NCBI RefSeq assembly: GCF_963662805.1
Contig: NZ_OY759849.1
Location: 13,530 to 77,529 of the forward strand
Origin: an uncultured Cohaesibacter sp.
GTDB lineage: Bacteria > Pseudomonadota > Alphaproteobacteria > Rhizobiales > Cohaesibacteraceae
Direction of reading: 5' to 3'
DNA length: 64,000 nucleotides
The position numbers were made by a program, and so were the translations under genes. The notes under the pieces were generated by a model, which worked only from the letters and a program-made list of their open reading frames with translations, had not been told where the DNA came from and ran no database searches. Position 1 is the first letter of the stretch. Every line of letters starts with the position of its first letter. Below are positions 19,130 to 28,220 of the stretch, piece by piece.

Positions 19130-19432
19130 CGCAAGGACACTCACGTTCTGAATTCGGACTTTTCGAACCGGCAGCAAAGCAGGCCACGAAACTTGTTAGC
19201 AACTGTCTAACCTTTTGTACAGCAAATCAGCCTAACAAAATTGCCTTTCTAAAACCACAAAATGAAGGAGCTTGGGAAAAGTGGCAACAAGGCCACAATT
19301 CACAGTCCCGTCTGTGAAGAACCTTGTCCCATGAAATCAACGGCATCCGCATAAGTTTGGAATCAATCACAACACTCTTGGGAGCTCCTTGATTCTGTGT
19401 CGCAAGGTGTCTGGAAACACCAAAATGCACAT

Positions 19433-20548
19433 CTAGGTCTTTTGGCGATGGCTCTCGATCATTCGCTGAAGCAGACCGAGAGCCTCCTCGATGGAGATCA
19501 ACTCGCGTTTGACAGGGTCAAAATATCTCGGATAGAGAATATAGCAAATCGCAAACACCTGTTCGATCGTCAGCGTCCGATTGCGTCGCCCCGTGAGCTG
19601 TCTGTCATCGGTCAGCCCCCAGCCGGAATAAAAGGGTGCCCCCAGACAGGTCACCGACAGACCGCGCATCAAAGCCTCAAAGCCTGCGAGAGATGTCATC
19701 GTGTAGACGTGATCGACCGCGGCAAACACCCTTGAGAGCTGCCAGGGCTCTCTGAGGATCAAGGCAATATCCTTCACCTCCTCCGGATCGCTCATTTGCG
19801 AGCGGTAGCCATAAAGGACATCCGGATGGGGCTTGTAGATGATCAAGCAATCCGGGTTTTCTTCATGTGCGATCCTGACCAGATCATTGTTGGTCATTTG
19901 CCTATTGCATCCAAACCGGATTGAGGCATCATCCTCGACCTGACCGACCACGAGAATCTTTTTGCGCCCCTCTGCGATCTTGTCAAAATCGACAATATCA
20001 CCGGAACTGCTATTGTATTTGCTGATCCCTGCTCCGAGCACAGTCCCCATGACCGCTCTTGCCCGTTCAACAAGATCGGGATCCTCACCAAAATCATAGC
20101 TGTTGAGAAGATCCTCAAGATCCGTGCGGCTGCGGGCATCGAAATAGAGGGCCTGACGATCCGCGACAATCGACAGCGGCGGTGTGATCGCGCCCCCCAG
20201 CTTGACCGAGCGAATGAAGCCGTCCTCGACGAACACCACAGGGTTTCCGTTGCGCTGAGCCGCATCGAGTATCTCGGGATGAACCTTGTAACCCCAGACA
20301 AGGATCTCGTCGCCGGGATGGCGTTTCAAATGCTCGATGAAGCGTCGACGTGTCGAGCCCAGCATGAAACGACTGTGAAAGCATAGGTTCTTGTCGGGAA
20401 ACCAATTCGGAACCAGACCTCTCCAGGTCGACAGCCCCAGCACATGGGTCATGATACCATTCGCGGGATAGGTTCCCATGATTGTCGATGGCTTGAAGAC
20501 ATTGGTCACAGAAATCCAGGTATCTTTCAAAAGGCTGTCTATTTTCAT
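19433..20548 (-). CDS. Single-domain KpsC-like capsule Kdo transferase (copy B)
   Basis: A 371-residue paralogue of copy A with the same blocks: FVEDGFIRSVKLG near residue 108, IIYKPHPDVLYG near 237, SLAGFEALMRGLSVTCLG near 285, and FYSGWGLTDDRQLTGRR. The N-terminus is longer and unlike copy A. It likely adds Kdo residues to the capsule lipid anchor. Copies A and B may correspond to the two catalytic domains (beta-2,4 and beta-2,7) of classical KpsC, split into separate genes. Which does what cannot be told by eye. Confidence 0.8.
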   Translation of the reverse strand: MKIDSLLKDTWISVTNVFKPSTIMGTYPANGIMTHVLGLSTWRGLVPNWFPDKNLCFHSRFMLGSTRRRFIEHLKRHPGDEILVWGYKVHPEILDAAQRNGNPVVFVEDGFIRSVKLGGAITPPLSIVADRQALYFDARSRTDLEDLLNSYDFGEDPDLVERARAVMGTVLGAGISKYNSSSGDIVDFDKIAEGRKKILVVGQVEDDASIRFGCNRQMTNNDLVRIAHEENPDCLIIYKPHPDVLYGYRSQMSDPEEVKDIALILREPWQLSRVFAAVDHVYTMTSLAGFEALMRGLSVTCLGAPFYSGWGLTDDRQLTGRRNRTLTIEQVFAICYILYPRYFDPVKRELISIEEALGLLQRMIESHRQKT

Positions 20549-20811
20549 GGGGTATTGACCCGTCTTTGATTTCTGGCATTGCCTGCCCTCGTTCCTCCCC
20601 TTCTATAGCGAACCAGTGAAGTGGGGAAGTCGGACATAGTCCGGTTGTGGTTAGTCCCTGTGTGTTTTCGACCCGCTATAAGAGAAATTACCTATGTGGA
20701 TCAATCGACTAGCTTGACCAGACCACCCAGCCATGTAAACACAAAATTTACCTGACGCGACAGCCTGTCGTGATCAGAAAATCATAAGAAAAGCGCAAAG
20801 AGAGGAAGTCC

Positions 20812-22167
20812 ATGGAAGCGTTGAATTCAATAGTAAATAGTATCAATGGCATTGTCTGGGGACCATTGATGCTGGTTTTAATCCTCGGCGTCGGCTTCTT
20901 TCTGCAAGTCGGTCTGAAATTCATGCCGATCCTGAATCTCGGGACGGGATTTCGTCTTCTGTTCAAGGGTCGGGAGGAACAGGGCGACGGGCAGATCAGT
21001 CCCTTCAACGCCCTCATGACGTCCCTCTCCGCAACCATCGGCACGGGCAACATCGCCGGGGTGGCCACAGCTGTCTTCCTTGGTGGACCGGGCGCCCTGT
21101 TCTGGATGTGGATGACCGCCCTCATCGGCATGGCCACCAAATACGCGGAGGCTGTCTGCGCGGTGAAATATCGCGAGCAGGATGCCCTCGGCAACTTCGT
21201 TGGCGGCCCGATGTATTACATCAAGAACGGCTTGGGCCAGAACTGGCGCTGGCTGGGCTTTGCCTTTGCCCTCTTTGGAGCCATAGCAGCCTTCGGCATC
21301 GGCAATGGTGTGCAGGCCAACGGTGTGGCTCAGGTGCTTGAGACCAACTTCGGCCTTAACACCTCCATCACCGGCGTCATCCTGATGGTTCTGACTGCAC
21401 TGGTCATCTTGGGTGGCATCACCCGCATTGGTGCCGTAGCGGGCAAACTGGTGCCCTTCATGGCTGTCTCCTACATCGTGGCTGGCCTGCTGGTGCTGCT
21501 CCTCAACATTGGCGAAATCGGCTCGGCTCTTGCCCTCGTCTTCACCCATGCCTTCACACCGTCTGCTGCCGAGGGTGGCTTTGCCGGTGCAGCGGTCTGG
21601 GCGGCCATCCGCTTTGGTGTAGCCCGAGGCGTCTTCTCGAACGAGGCAGGTCTCGGCTCCGCGCCGATCGCTCATGCCGCAGCCGCCACCAAAGGCCCGG
21701 TCAATCAGGGCCTCGTCGCCATGCTCGGCACCTTCATCGACACGATCATCGTTTGCTCGATCACCGGCCTTGCGATCGTCACCACCGGCGCATGGACCAG
21801 CGGCGAATCCGGCGCGGCCCTGACGTCCCTTGCCTTCGAAAGCTCCCTGCCGGGAGTTGGTGGCTATGTGATTGCCATTGCCCTGTCGCTCTTTGCCTTC
21901 ACCACCATTCTCGGCTGGTCCTTCTATGGTGAGAAATGCGTTGGTTACCTGTTCGGTGCCAAGGTGCTGATCGCCTATCGCATCGCCTGGATCGTCATGA
22001 TCTATTTCGGAGCGACGGCTGATCTCGGCTTTATCTGGCTGCTGGCTGACACATTGAACGCCATGATGGCTATTCCGAACCTGATCGCTCTGGCTCTGCT
22101 GAGCCCGGTCGTCTTCAAGCTCACCAGAGACTATTTCGCCTCGGACGGGGCTTCCGACGAACTCTGA
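20812..22167 (+). CDS. AGCS-family sodium:alanine/glycine symporter
   Basis: A 451-residue inner-membrane protein with about 11 hydrophobic segments, typical of the AGCS family. The family block SATIGTGNIAGVATA occurs near residue 70, with GGPGALFWMWMTALIGMATKYAE after it and SNEAGLGSAPIAHAAA near 280. It takes up alanine, glycine or related small amino acids with Na+. The ATG follows AGGAAG. It is a single-gene unit ending in a strong terminator pair. Confidence 0.92.
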   Translation: MEALNSIVNSINGIVWGPLMLVLILGVGFFLQVGLKFMPILNLGTGFRLLFKGREEQGDGQISPFNALMTSLSATIGTGNIAGVATAVFLGGPGALFWMWMTALIGMATKYAEAVCAVKYREQDALGNFVGGPMYYIKNGLGQNWRWLGFAFALFGAIAAFGIGNGVQANGVAQVLETNFGLNTSITGVILMVLTALVILGGITRIGAVAGKLVPFMAVSYIVAGLLVLLLNIGEIGSALALVFTHAFTPSAAEGGFAGAAVWAAIRFGVARGVFSNEAGLGSAPIAHAAAATKGPVNQGLVAMLGTFIDTIIVCSITGLAIVTTGAWTSGESGAALTSLAFESSLPGVGGYVIAIALSLFAFTTILGWSFYGEKCVGYLFGAKVLIAYRIAWIVMIYFGATADLGFIWLLADTLNAMMAIPNLIALALLSPVVFKLTRDYFASDGASDEL

Positions 22168-22190
22168 CTGGAGCAACCACAGTAAATGCG

Positions 22191-22213
22191 AAGGGGGCCG
22201 CAAAGCCCCCTTT
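22191..22213 (+). terminator. Rho-independent terminator of the AGCS gene
   Basis: AAGGGGGC pairs with GCCCCCTT around a 6-base loop and is followed by TTTCTTTT. It lies 24 bases after the AGCS stop. Confidence 0.85.
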
Positions 22214-22233
22214 CTTTTGGCCTCAAGAACAAG

Positions 22234-22257
22234 AAAAGCGGCCTGAGGGCCGCTTTT
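22234..22257. terminator. Bidirectional terminator between convergent operons
   Basis: AAAAGCGGCC pairs with GGCCGCTTTT around a 4-base loop. It is 28 bases beyond the stop of the minus-strand permease and also acts as back-up for the AGCS transcript. Confidence 0.8.
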
Positions 22258-22285
22258 CAGCAATGTCGAATGTAGTCGGTCGGGA

Positions 22286-23275
22286 TCAGCGTTTGCGCCG
22301 GAACAAATCCACCAGAATGGCGATCATGACCACTATACCGATGATGACACGCTCCCAGTAGCCCGAGACGTTCATCAGCACGATACCGTTGGCAAGAACC
22401 GCCATAAGCAAGGCACCAAAGACCGTACCGATCACGGTACCCTGCCCGCCACTCAGGCTCGTCCCGCCGATGATGGCAGCGGTGATGGCACCCATCAGCC
22501 AGCCTTCACCAACAGAGGGCTGCCCAGAGTCCATGCGGCTTGCATAGAGCATACCTGCCAGCGCTGCACACATCCCGGCAAGGCCGAAGACGATGAACTG
22601 CACCCGCCAGACACGGATCCCCACCAGCGTCGCTGCATCCTGGTTGCCGCCAACTGCGTAGATGTTGCGGCCAAAGCGGGTCCGCAGCAAAACGAACGTC
22701 AGGACGGCACCGATTGCGAGAAAGATGATCACCGGAACGGGAACACCCATGACGCTGCCCTGCCCGAACACCCGGAAAGTCTCACCAAGCGGGCGGATCG
22801 GGTAGCCTTTGGTAATCACCAGCGTCGCACCAGCAAAGACCTCACCAGAGGCAAGCGTAACGATGAAGGGATTGAGTTTCAGCTTGGCAATGAAGAAGCC
22901 ATTGATGCAGCCCAGAAGGAAGCCGAAGCCCGCAGTCAGCGGCAGAACCGCATAAGGGTGAATGCCGGTAGTGGTCAGCATCAGTGAGCCAACGATGGCC
23001 GAGAGACCGGCGGCTGTACCAACCGACAGGTCGATGCCACCGGTCAGAAGGACCAGTGTCTGCCCCAGAGCCACAAGACCCACAAAGGATGCCTGACGGG
23101 CAACAACGCTGAGGTTATATTGCGACAGGAAGGACGGCGTCGCAAAGGACAAGATGATACAGAGGACAATCAGGGCGACCAGAATACCACTGGCTTCCCA
23201 GTTCCAGAATTTGAGCAACGGCGTTTTCCAGCTGAAGCCTTCCTGACGAGACGTTGACGTAGCTGCTTCGTTCAT
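22286..23275 (-). CDS. CUT2 sugar ABC transporter permease
   Basis: A 329-residue RbsC-type membrane protein with about 8-10 helices. It has the typical LTGGIDLSVG near residue 80 and a late GGTSLSGGQGTVIGTVFGA loop near 270 that contacts the ATPase. It is the last gene of the binding protein-ATPase-permease operon. One permease gene is present, so the channel is a homodimer. The substrate is unknown, but a split transketolase gene pair upstream shares the same operator, suggesting a pentose, tetrose or branched sugar. Confidence 0.92.
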   Translation of the reverse strand: MNEAATSTSRQEGFSWKTPLLKFWNWEASGILVALIVLCIILSFATPSFLSQYNLSVVARQASFVGLVALGQTLVLLTGGIDLSVGTAAGLSAIVGSLMLTTTGIHPYAVLPLTAGFGFLLGCINGFFIAKLKLNPFIVTLASGEVFAGATLVITKGYPIRPLGETFRVFGQGSVMGVPVPVIIFLAIGAVLTFVLLRTRFGRNIYAVGGNQDAATLVGIRVWRVQFIVFGLAGMCAALAGMLYASRMDSGQPSVGEGWLMGAITAAIIGGTSLSGGQGTVIGTVFGALLMAVLANGIVLMNVSGYWERVIIGIVVMIAILVDLFRRKR

Positions 23276-23291
23276 TTTTGATCTCCTAAAT

Positions 23292-24776
23292 TCAGCTCAT
23301 AGCCAACGCAAGCAGAGATTCCTGCGTCGCTTCAGTGGCACGGACGGTCCCTTTGGCATGGCCCTCGTGCATGACAAGAATGCGGTCAGAAACGTCCAGC
23401 ACTTCCTGCAGTTCAGACGAGATGTAGACAATCGAGAGGCCTTCATCGGCCAACTCCCGAAGCAACGTCTGAATTTCAAGTTTCGCATTGACGTCGATAC
23501 CGCGCGTCGGTTCATCAAGAATAAGAATTCGGCTCTCCCCCATCAGCCAGCGGGCGAGAATGACTTTTTGCTGGTTGCCGCCACTCAGACTGGTGATGAG
23601 GTCACTGGTTTCGCCGATCTTGATCGGGATTCTCTTGACGTAGGAATCCACTTCCTTGAGCATCGAGGCAAACTTGATGCCCAGAATGCTCCGCCATTTT
23701 TCCAAAGTGGCGATGCCCATGTTCTCGGCAATCGTCATCAGGGGAAAGATGCCATCGTGCTTGCGCTCTTCGGGGAGATACACAAGCCCGGCAGCAATGG
23801 CGTCTGCGGGGTGCTTAAAGGTTTGTTTCTTGCCAAAGACCTCGACAGTCCCGGCAGTGGCTTTGGTCACACCGTAAAGGCAGCGACCCAGTTCGGTCCG
23901 GCCTGCGCCAACAAGGCCGGCAACACCGAGAACTTCTCCCTTGCGCAGCTCCAGACTGATATCCTGAAACTCGCCGGGTCTGGTCAGGCCATCGACTTTC
24001 AGCACAACCTCGCCAAGCTCACGCTTGCGGCGCTGAATGACACGTCCGCCAACATCGCGGCCAGCCATGAAGTTGACCATTTCGTCCTTGTTGGTCTTGT
24101 GCGGATCCAGCTCGCCGACATACTGGCCATCGCGCAGAACCGAGATGCGATCCGACAGCGCCAGAATTTCGTCGAGACGGTGAGAGATGTAGAAGATCGC
24201 TCCACCATCCGCACGGAACCGATGAATGAATTCGAAGAGACGGTCGGATTCCCGCTTGGTCAATGCGGCAGTCGGCTCGTCGAAAATCAGGATTTCGGCA
24301 TTGGTTGCCACAGCACGCGCAATCTGAACGAGCTGCTGTTGTGCCTTGCTCAAGGTATAAACCGCAGCATCAGGATCGATGGTTTCATCGATCTGCTTGA
24401 GGCTGAGAATCGCCTTCTCGCGGGTCTTCTGCCAGTTGATGCCCTTCACATCGGAGACCTGAGCCCCCAGCAGAACATTCTCGGCAACACTCAAGAGAGG
24501 AACAAGGTTGATCTCCTGAGGAGCGATGGCGATGCCTGCATTCTGTGCATCGATGGGTGTTTCGAACGAGACCTTGTTTCCATTGCGGAAAAGCTCGCCA
24601 GTGGTCGGTAAAAGGCGACCACAAAAGAGGTTCATCAGAGTGCTTTTACCAGCACCATTTTCCCCGATGATCGCGTGCACTTCGCCAAGGCCGACATTCA
24701 GGGACACTTCGCTTAGCGCCTGAACAACGCCGAACGATTTGGAGACATTGCGCGCCTCAAAACAAATCTGCTGCAT
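23292..24776 (-). CDS. CUT2 sugar ABC transporter ATP-binding protein, two domains
   Basis: A 494-residue RbsA/MglA-type protein with two nucleotide-binding domains. Domain 1 has Walker A GENGAGKST near residue 38 and Walker B EILIFDEPTAAL near 160. Domain 2 has the degenerate Walker A GLVGAGRTE near 285, signature SGGNQQKV near 395, and ILILDEPTRGIDV after it. The degenerate second site is normal for the family. The chosen ATG has GAGGAAAG upstream; 18 extra upstream residues are unlikely. It energises import with the adjacent permease. Confidence 0.92.
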   Translation of the reverse strand: MQQICFEARNVSKSFGVVQALSEVSLNVGLGEVHAIIGENGAGKSTLMNLFCGRLLPTTGELFRNGNKVSFETPIDAQNAGIAIAPQEINLVPLLSVAENVLLGAQVSDVKGINWQKTREKAILSLKQIDETIDPDAAVYTLSKAQQQLVQIARAVATNAEILIFDEPTAALTKRESDRLFEFIHRFRADGGAIFYISHRLDEILALSDRISVLRDGQYVGELDPHKTNKDEMVNFMAGRDVGGRVIQRRKRELGEVVLKVDGLTRPGEFQDISLELRKGEVLGVAGLVGAGRTELGRCLYGVTKATAGTVEVFGKKQTFKHPADAIAAGLVYLPEERKHDGIFPLMTIAENMGIATLEKWRSILGIKFASMLKEVDSYVKRIPIKIGETSDLITSLSGGNQQKVILARWLMGESRILILDEPTRGIDVNAKLEIQTLLRELADEGLSIVYISSELQEVLDVSDRILVMHEGHAKGTVRATEATQESLLALAMS

Positions 24777-24795
24777 AGCTTTCCTCACAACCAGG

Positions 24796-24820
24796 GCATG
24801 GCGGCGAGAAGCCGCCATGC
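24796..24820 (-). terminator. Intercistronic hairpin after the binding-protein gene
   Basis: GCATGGCGGC pairs with GCCGCCATGC around GAGAA, between the binding-protein stop and the ATPase start. There is no T-run, so it is better seen as an mRNA 3'-end stabiliser or partial attenuator that lets the binding protein be made in excess. Confidence 0.6.
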
Positions 24821-24833
24821 AATTCGCCACGGA

Positions 24834-25793
24834 TTAGTCTTTCAGCAGCTCTTTAGTCATGATCTGCGAACCCGTTGCATGTTCATGCGGCACGGTGTGG
24901 TTCTGGTTCATGGCGACCATGTATTTGACGCACCAGTAACCGATTTCCCACTGACGCTGCGCTTTCACACCTGCAATCACGCCATCTTTGACGAACTGGA
25001 GGGTTTCAGGCAGGTCGTCCATGCCAACGATCTGGACTTCGCCGGTTTTGCCAGCATTGACCACGGCGCGCGCTGCACCGATCGGGTTGGAAGCGTTGGC
25101 ACCGAAGAGACCTTTCAGGTCCGGATTGGCCTGCAGAGCATTCTCGGTCAGGCTAACGGCTTTTTCGAGATCGTCATCGTCAGGCTGTTCGAACACGACT
25201 TCGATGTTCGGATGCTTGGCCATTTCTTCTTTGAAGCCACGAACGCGGGAAGCATGGTTTTCAGCGGTCAGGCTGCCTGCAAGAATACCAACTTTGCCTT
25301 CATCACCGATTTTCTCGGCAAGGAATTTGGCAAGGTCGGCACCATCCTGAGCGTCGCCCTTGTGACCGACGAAGTTGAAGTCGTCGGAGCAGTAGGTATC
25401 AAAGGTCACGACATTGACGCCAGCAGCAACGGCTTCCTTGAGGATCTGGGTGTTGGTGGACGGATCAAGGCAGGACACTGCAAGGCCATCAGGCTGACGA
25501 CCAATGTTGGTTTCGATGCGGCGGTTGTGGTCCGCAACATCGGCTTGCGGCGGCTCGTCCCAACGCACTTCAACGTCGATGTTCTGAGCCTTGAATTCAT
25601 CGGCAGCAGCCTGAGCACCGGCCTTCACCACTTCGTACCACGGATGGATCACTTTCGGGATGAAGACAAAGGTCAGTTTTTTGTCGATTGGCTTGATCAG
25701 ATCAGCCTGATCGAAGGCAAGTGCCATCGGAGCCGTCAAGGCAACTCCGGAAGCGATAAGGCCGGCAGCGGCCCACTTGAGATGTTTTTTCAT
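24834..25793 (-). CDS. CUT2 sugar ABC transporter substrate-binding protein
   Basis: A 319-residue periplasmic protein with a signal peptide (MKKHLKWAAAGLIASGVALT, cleavage near ALA at about 26). It has the type-1 periplasmic binding fold: TFVFIPKVIHPWYEVVKAG, then QPDGLAVSCLDPS, VVTFDTYCSDDFN and GLFGANASNPIGAA. The ATG has GGGAGGA upstream. It is first in its operon; a near-perfect TGAAT-N4-ATTCA operator lies about 60 bases before the start. The unusual TYCSDD segment in the ligand pocket region differs from the ribose-binding DSD-type motif, so ribose is not a safe guess. Confidence 0.88.
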   Translation of the reverse strand: MKKHLKWAAAGLIASGVALTAPMALAFDQADLIKPIDKKLTFVFIPKVIHPWYEVVKAGAQAAADEFKAQNIDVEVRWDEPPQADVADHNRRIETNIGRQPDGLAVSCLDPSTNTQILKEAVAAGVNVVTFDTYCSDDFNFVGHKGDAQDGADLAKFLAEKIGDEGKVGILAGSLTAENHASRVRGFKEEMAKHPNIEVVFEQPDDDDLEKAVSLTENALQANPDLKGLFGANASNPIGAARAVVNAGKTGEVQIVGMDDLPETLQFVKDGVIAGVKAQRQWEIGYWCVKYMVAMNQNHTVPHEHATGSQIMTKELLKD

Positions 25794-25850
25794 GCGGAAG
25801 TCCTCCCTCGCAAGATGGCCCCCAAGGATAGGAAGGGGGTGAGATCCAAG

Positions 25851-25870
25851 CACTGAATATTTATTCAGTG
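25851..25870. promoter_or_regulatory. Operator, TGAAT-N4-ATTCA type (proximal, ABC operon)
   Basis: CACTGAATATTTATTCAGTG has 9-bp perfect arms. It lies 58-77 bases upstream of the binding-protein start. The same core recurs at 26035-26054, 28066-28079 and 28221-28234. Confidence 0.75.
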
Positions 25871-26034
25871 TCTTGTAATTTTGAATTTTTGCTCATTTAA
25901 CCTCTCTCGTCAAGATTCAAGCCCGGGAATAGTCGAGCACCAATCAATCTTTACGAGCGAGAAATTTCGCAAAAATCCTCGAGTTTTGGGTATCAAAAAT
26001 TGTGAGACTGAATAACCCAATCCTTGGTACCGTT

Positions 26035-26054
26035 AGATGAATTAATATTCATCT
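26035..26054. promoter_or_regulatory. Operator, TGAAT-N4-ATTCA type (distal, ABC operon)
   Basis: AGATGAATTAATATTCATCT has 8-bp perfect arms around TAAT. It is centred 184 bases from the proximal site, a distance that would allow looping. Confidence 0.7.
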
Positions 26055-26271
26055 CAAAATAATTATCTCACAAATCGGACCGAACCAATATGTAGGATAA
26101 TCCCTTGACCAACCTCCAAGTGTTGCCTTTGCAAACCACTGAAGGTCGAGCTTTGCGGCCAGCTTGAAGACCTCCCCTTCCGAGTTCATATTTCAAACAG
26201 ACCATACCAATTTGGAGTGCCTTTAAATTGATCTGTCCCTGAACCCGGGAGGGAAGGACGGCCCCACAGCC

Positions 26272-27225
26272 TTAACTCTTTCGCTTCATGAGCTCCTTGG
26301 CATGGTCCGCAATTCCTTCTGGCGACATACCGAACTCATCCAGAAGGAAGTTCGCGCTTCCCGTGGGAACGAAAATTCCCGGCACACCAAGGCGCTTCAT
26401 GGGAACCGGAGAGGTCTCGACGACCACTTCGGCCACAGCGCTCCCAAGGCCACCAAAAGTCGTGTGTTCTTCGCAGGTGACAATCGCGCCGGTCTCTTCG
26501 GCAGCAGCGACAATCGCGTCCTGATCGATGGGACGCACGGTCGCCATGTTGATCACTCTGGCCGAGATGCCGTCAGCCTCCAAAAGCTTGGCTGCCTTCA
26601 TGGCGCGATGCGTCAAGGTCCCGTTGGTGATCAACGAGACGTCCTTGCCGTCACGCAACACCACTGCCTTACCGAGCTCGAACTTGTGATCGGCAGGGAG
26701 CAGATCAGGCACGCCATCACGACTGAGGCGCAGGAAGATCGGACCTTCATGCTCAACCGCATAGGCAACAGCCGACGCAGTCTCGACAGGATCACAGGGA
26801 GCCACAACCGGCACGTTGGGCAGGGCACGAACCCAGGCGAAATCCTCAGTGGAATGGTGCGTCGGACCAAGCGGCCCGTAGGCCATGCCCGAGCTGATAC
26901 CAACCAGCTTCACATTGGTATTGGAATAGGCGACATCGGCCTTGATCTGTTCGAGCGCCCGTCCGGTAAGGAAACAGGCTGCACCGCAGACAAAAGGAAT
27001 ACGCCCACCATTGGCAAGACCCGCACCGACACCGATCATCGTCTGCTCGGCAATACCGACATTGACCAGCCGCTCGGGGAATTTCTCCTTGAAACCATTC
27101 AGCTTGGATGAACCGACGGAGTCGTTGCAAACAGCAACAATATCCGTATTGCCAACCGCCATCGCTTCAAGAGTCTGAGTGAAGGCGTCACGGCAATCAT
27201 GAAGTTTTTCTGCCGACTGACTCAT
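26272..27225 (-). CDS. Transketolase, C-terminal (pyrimidine-binding and C) subunit
   Basis: A 317-residue protein with the pyrimidine-binding domain (NVGIAEQTMIGVGAGLANGG near residue 75, with the Glu that activates thiamine diphosphate) and the transketolase C-terminal domain (GAIVTCEEHTTFGGLGSAVAEV near 230). It works with the overlapping N-terminal subunit gene (4-base overlap) to form a two-chain transketolase. Family members of this split type act in sugar catabolic clusters such as apiose or sulfoquinovose routes; the donor here is unknown. It moves a two-carbon ketol unit between sugar phosphates. Confidence 0.9.
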   Translation of the reverse strand: MSQSAEKLHDCRDAFTQTLEAMAVGNTDIVAVCNDSVGSSKLNGFKEKFPERLVNVGIAEQTMIGVGAGLANGGRIPFVCGAACFLTGRALEQIKADVAYSNTNVKLVGISSGMAYGPLGPTHHSTEDFAWVRALPNVPVVAPCDPVETASAVAYAVEHEGPIFLRLSRDGVPDLLPADHKFELGKAVVLRDGKDVSLITNGTLTHRAMKAAKLLEADGISARVINMATVRPIDQDAIVAAAEETGAIVTCEEHTTFGGLGSAVAEVVVETSPVPMKRLGVPGIFVPTGSANFLLDEFGMSPEGIADHAKELMKRKS

Positions 27226-28043
27226 TGAATTGCCTCCTCCAGCTCGGCCATAGCCTGCTTGTATTGCTCTTCGTTTGGCACCTTGTGATGCCAGGCCACA
27301 TTGTCCGACATGAAAGAAATGCCATTTCCCTTGTTCGTGTGGGCGACGATGCAGCGGGGTTTGCCCGCAACGACACGGGATGGATCCAGCGCATCGCAGA
27401 TCTCCTGCATGTCATTGCCGTTGATTTCCTGCACAACCCAGCCAAAAGCCTCAAGCTTGGGAGGCAGCGGCGCAAGATTGTTCGTCTCAGCAAGGGTCGC
27501 CCCCTGCTGAAGGCGGTTGTGATCAATAATGAGGGTTAGATTGTCGAGCTTGAACTGGGCTGCCGACATGATCGCTTCCCAGTTGCTGCCTTCCTGCATT
27601 TCCCCATCGCCGGTGATGACATAGGTCTTCCAGCTGTCACCGGCGATCTTGGCTGCCTTGGCCATGCCAACCGCAATTGGCAGTCCATGACCGAGCGGGC
27701 CGGTGTTGGTTTCGACGCCAGCAACCTTGTTGCGGTTCGGATGGCCGTTCAGGTTGGAGTGCGGTTTGAGGAACGTCGAGATTTCTTCAGGATCGATAAA
27801 CCCGCGCTCGGACAGCGTGACATAAAGAGCAAGCGCCGCGTGGCCCTTGCTCAGAATGAAGCGGTCGCGCTGCGGGTCCTTCGGATTGGTCGGATCGACA
27901 TTCAGAACCTTGAAGTAGAGAGCCGTCAGAAGGTCAGTCACAGACATCTCCCCACCGACATGCCCTGCTCCTGCCTCAAAAACCGCTCGCAAATCTCTGC
28001 GGCGAATTTTGTTTGCCATCTTACGCAGTTCCAAGATGTCCAT
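27222..28043 (-). CDS. Transketolase, N-terminal (thiamine diphosphate-binding) subunit
   Basis: A 273-residue protein. GHVGGEMSVTDLLTALYF is near residue 30, SKGHAALALYVTL near 65, NTGPLGHGLPIAVGMA near 108, and the thiamine diphosphate motif GDGEMQEGSNWEAIMSA at about 140 with later N in IIDHNRLQQGA. I chose the ATG with GGAG six bases upstream. A further ATG nine codons earlier sits inside an operator-like element and lacks a ribosome binding site. No sugar kinase or isomerase lies in this transcription unit. Confidence 0.9.
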   Translation of the reverse strand: MDILELRKMANKIRRRDLRAVFEAGAGHVGGEMSVTDLLTALYFKVLNVDPTNPKDPQRDRFILSKGHAALALYVTLSERGFIDPEEISTFLKPHSNLNGHPNRNKVAGVETNTGPLGHGLPIAVGMAKAAKIAGDSWKTYVITGDGEMQEGSNWEAIMSAAQFKLDNLTLIIDHNRLQQGATLAETNNLAPLPPKLEAFGWVVQEINGNDMQEICDALDPSRVVAGKPRCIVAHTNKGNGISFMSDNVAWHHKVPNEEQYKQAMAELEEAIQ

Positions 28044-28065
28044 TTTAGGCTCCAGCTTTGGTATT

Positions 28066-28079
28066 TGCATATTTATTCA
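28066..28079. promoter_or_regulatory. Operator, TGAAT-N4-ATTCA type (proximal, transketolase)
   Basis: TGCATATTTATTCA matches the operator core with one mismatch and has the same ATTT spacer as the perfect site at 25851-25870. It lies 23 bases upstream of the chosen start. Confidence 0.55.
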
Positions 28080-28220
28080 GTTCTAACTTTTTTTTCTTGT
28101 TGATCTATTTGATGCCGATTTTCTCGCCAAAAGTCAACGGAGAATTTCTAAGTGCCATCTGCAAATGGCAGAAATCAGCCAATCCAATTCAGAAAAATAG
28201 CTGTGATTTATTTTCTTATA

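Larger units (their letters stand above)
25794..26271. other. 478-base intergenic region with operator pair
   Basis: It lies between the transketolase C-subunit stop and the binding-protein gene and holds that operon's promoter. Two good TGAAT-N4-ATTCA palindromes are listed separately. A degenerate copy (TGAATTTTTGCTCA) lies at 25882-25895. No gene or clear terminator seen. Confidence 0.6.

Noticed and set aside
20878..22263. 461-codon open frame on the minus strand
   Set aside because: Antisense to the AGCS symporter, with highly charged, low-complexity translation typical of a shadow.
23358..24611. 417-codon open frame on the plus strand
   Set aside because: Antisense to the two-domain ATPase; no domain of its own.
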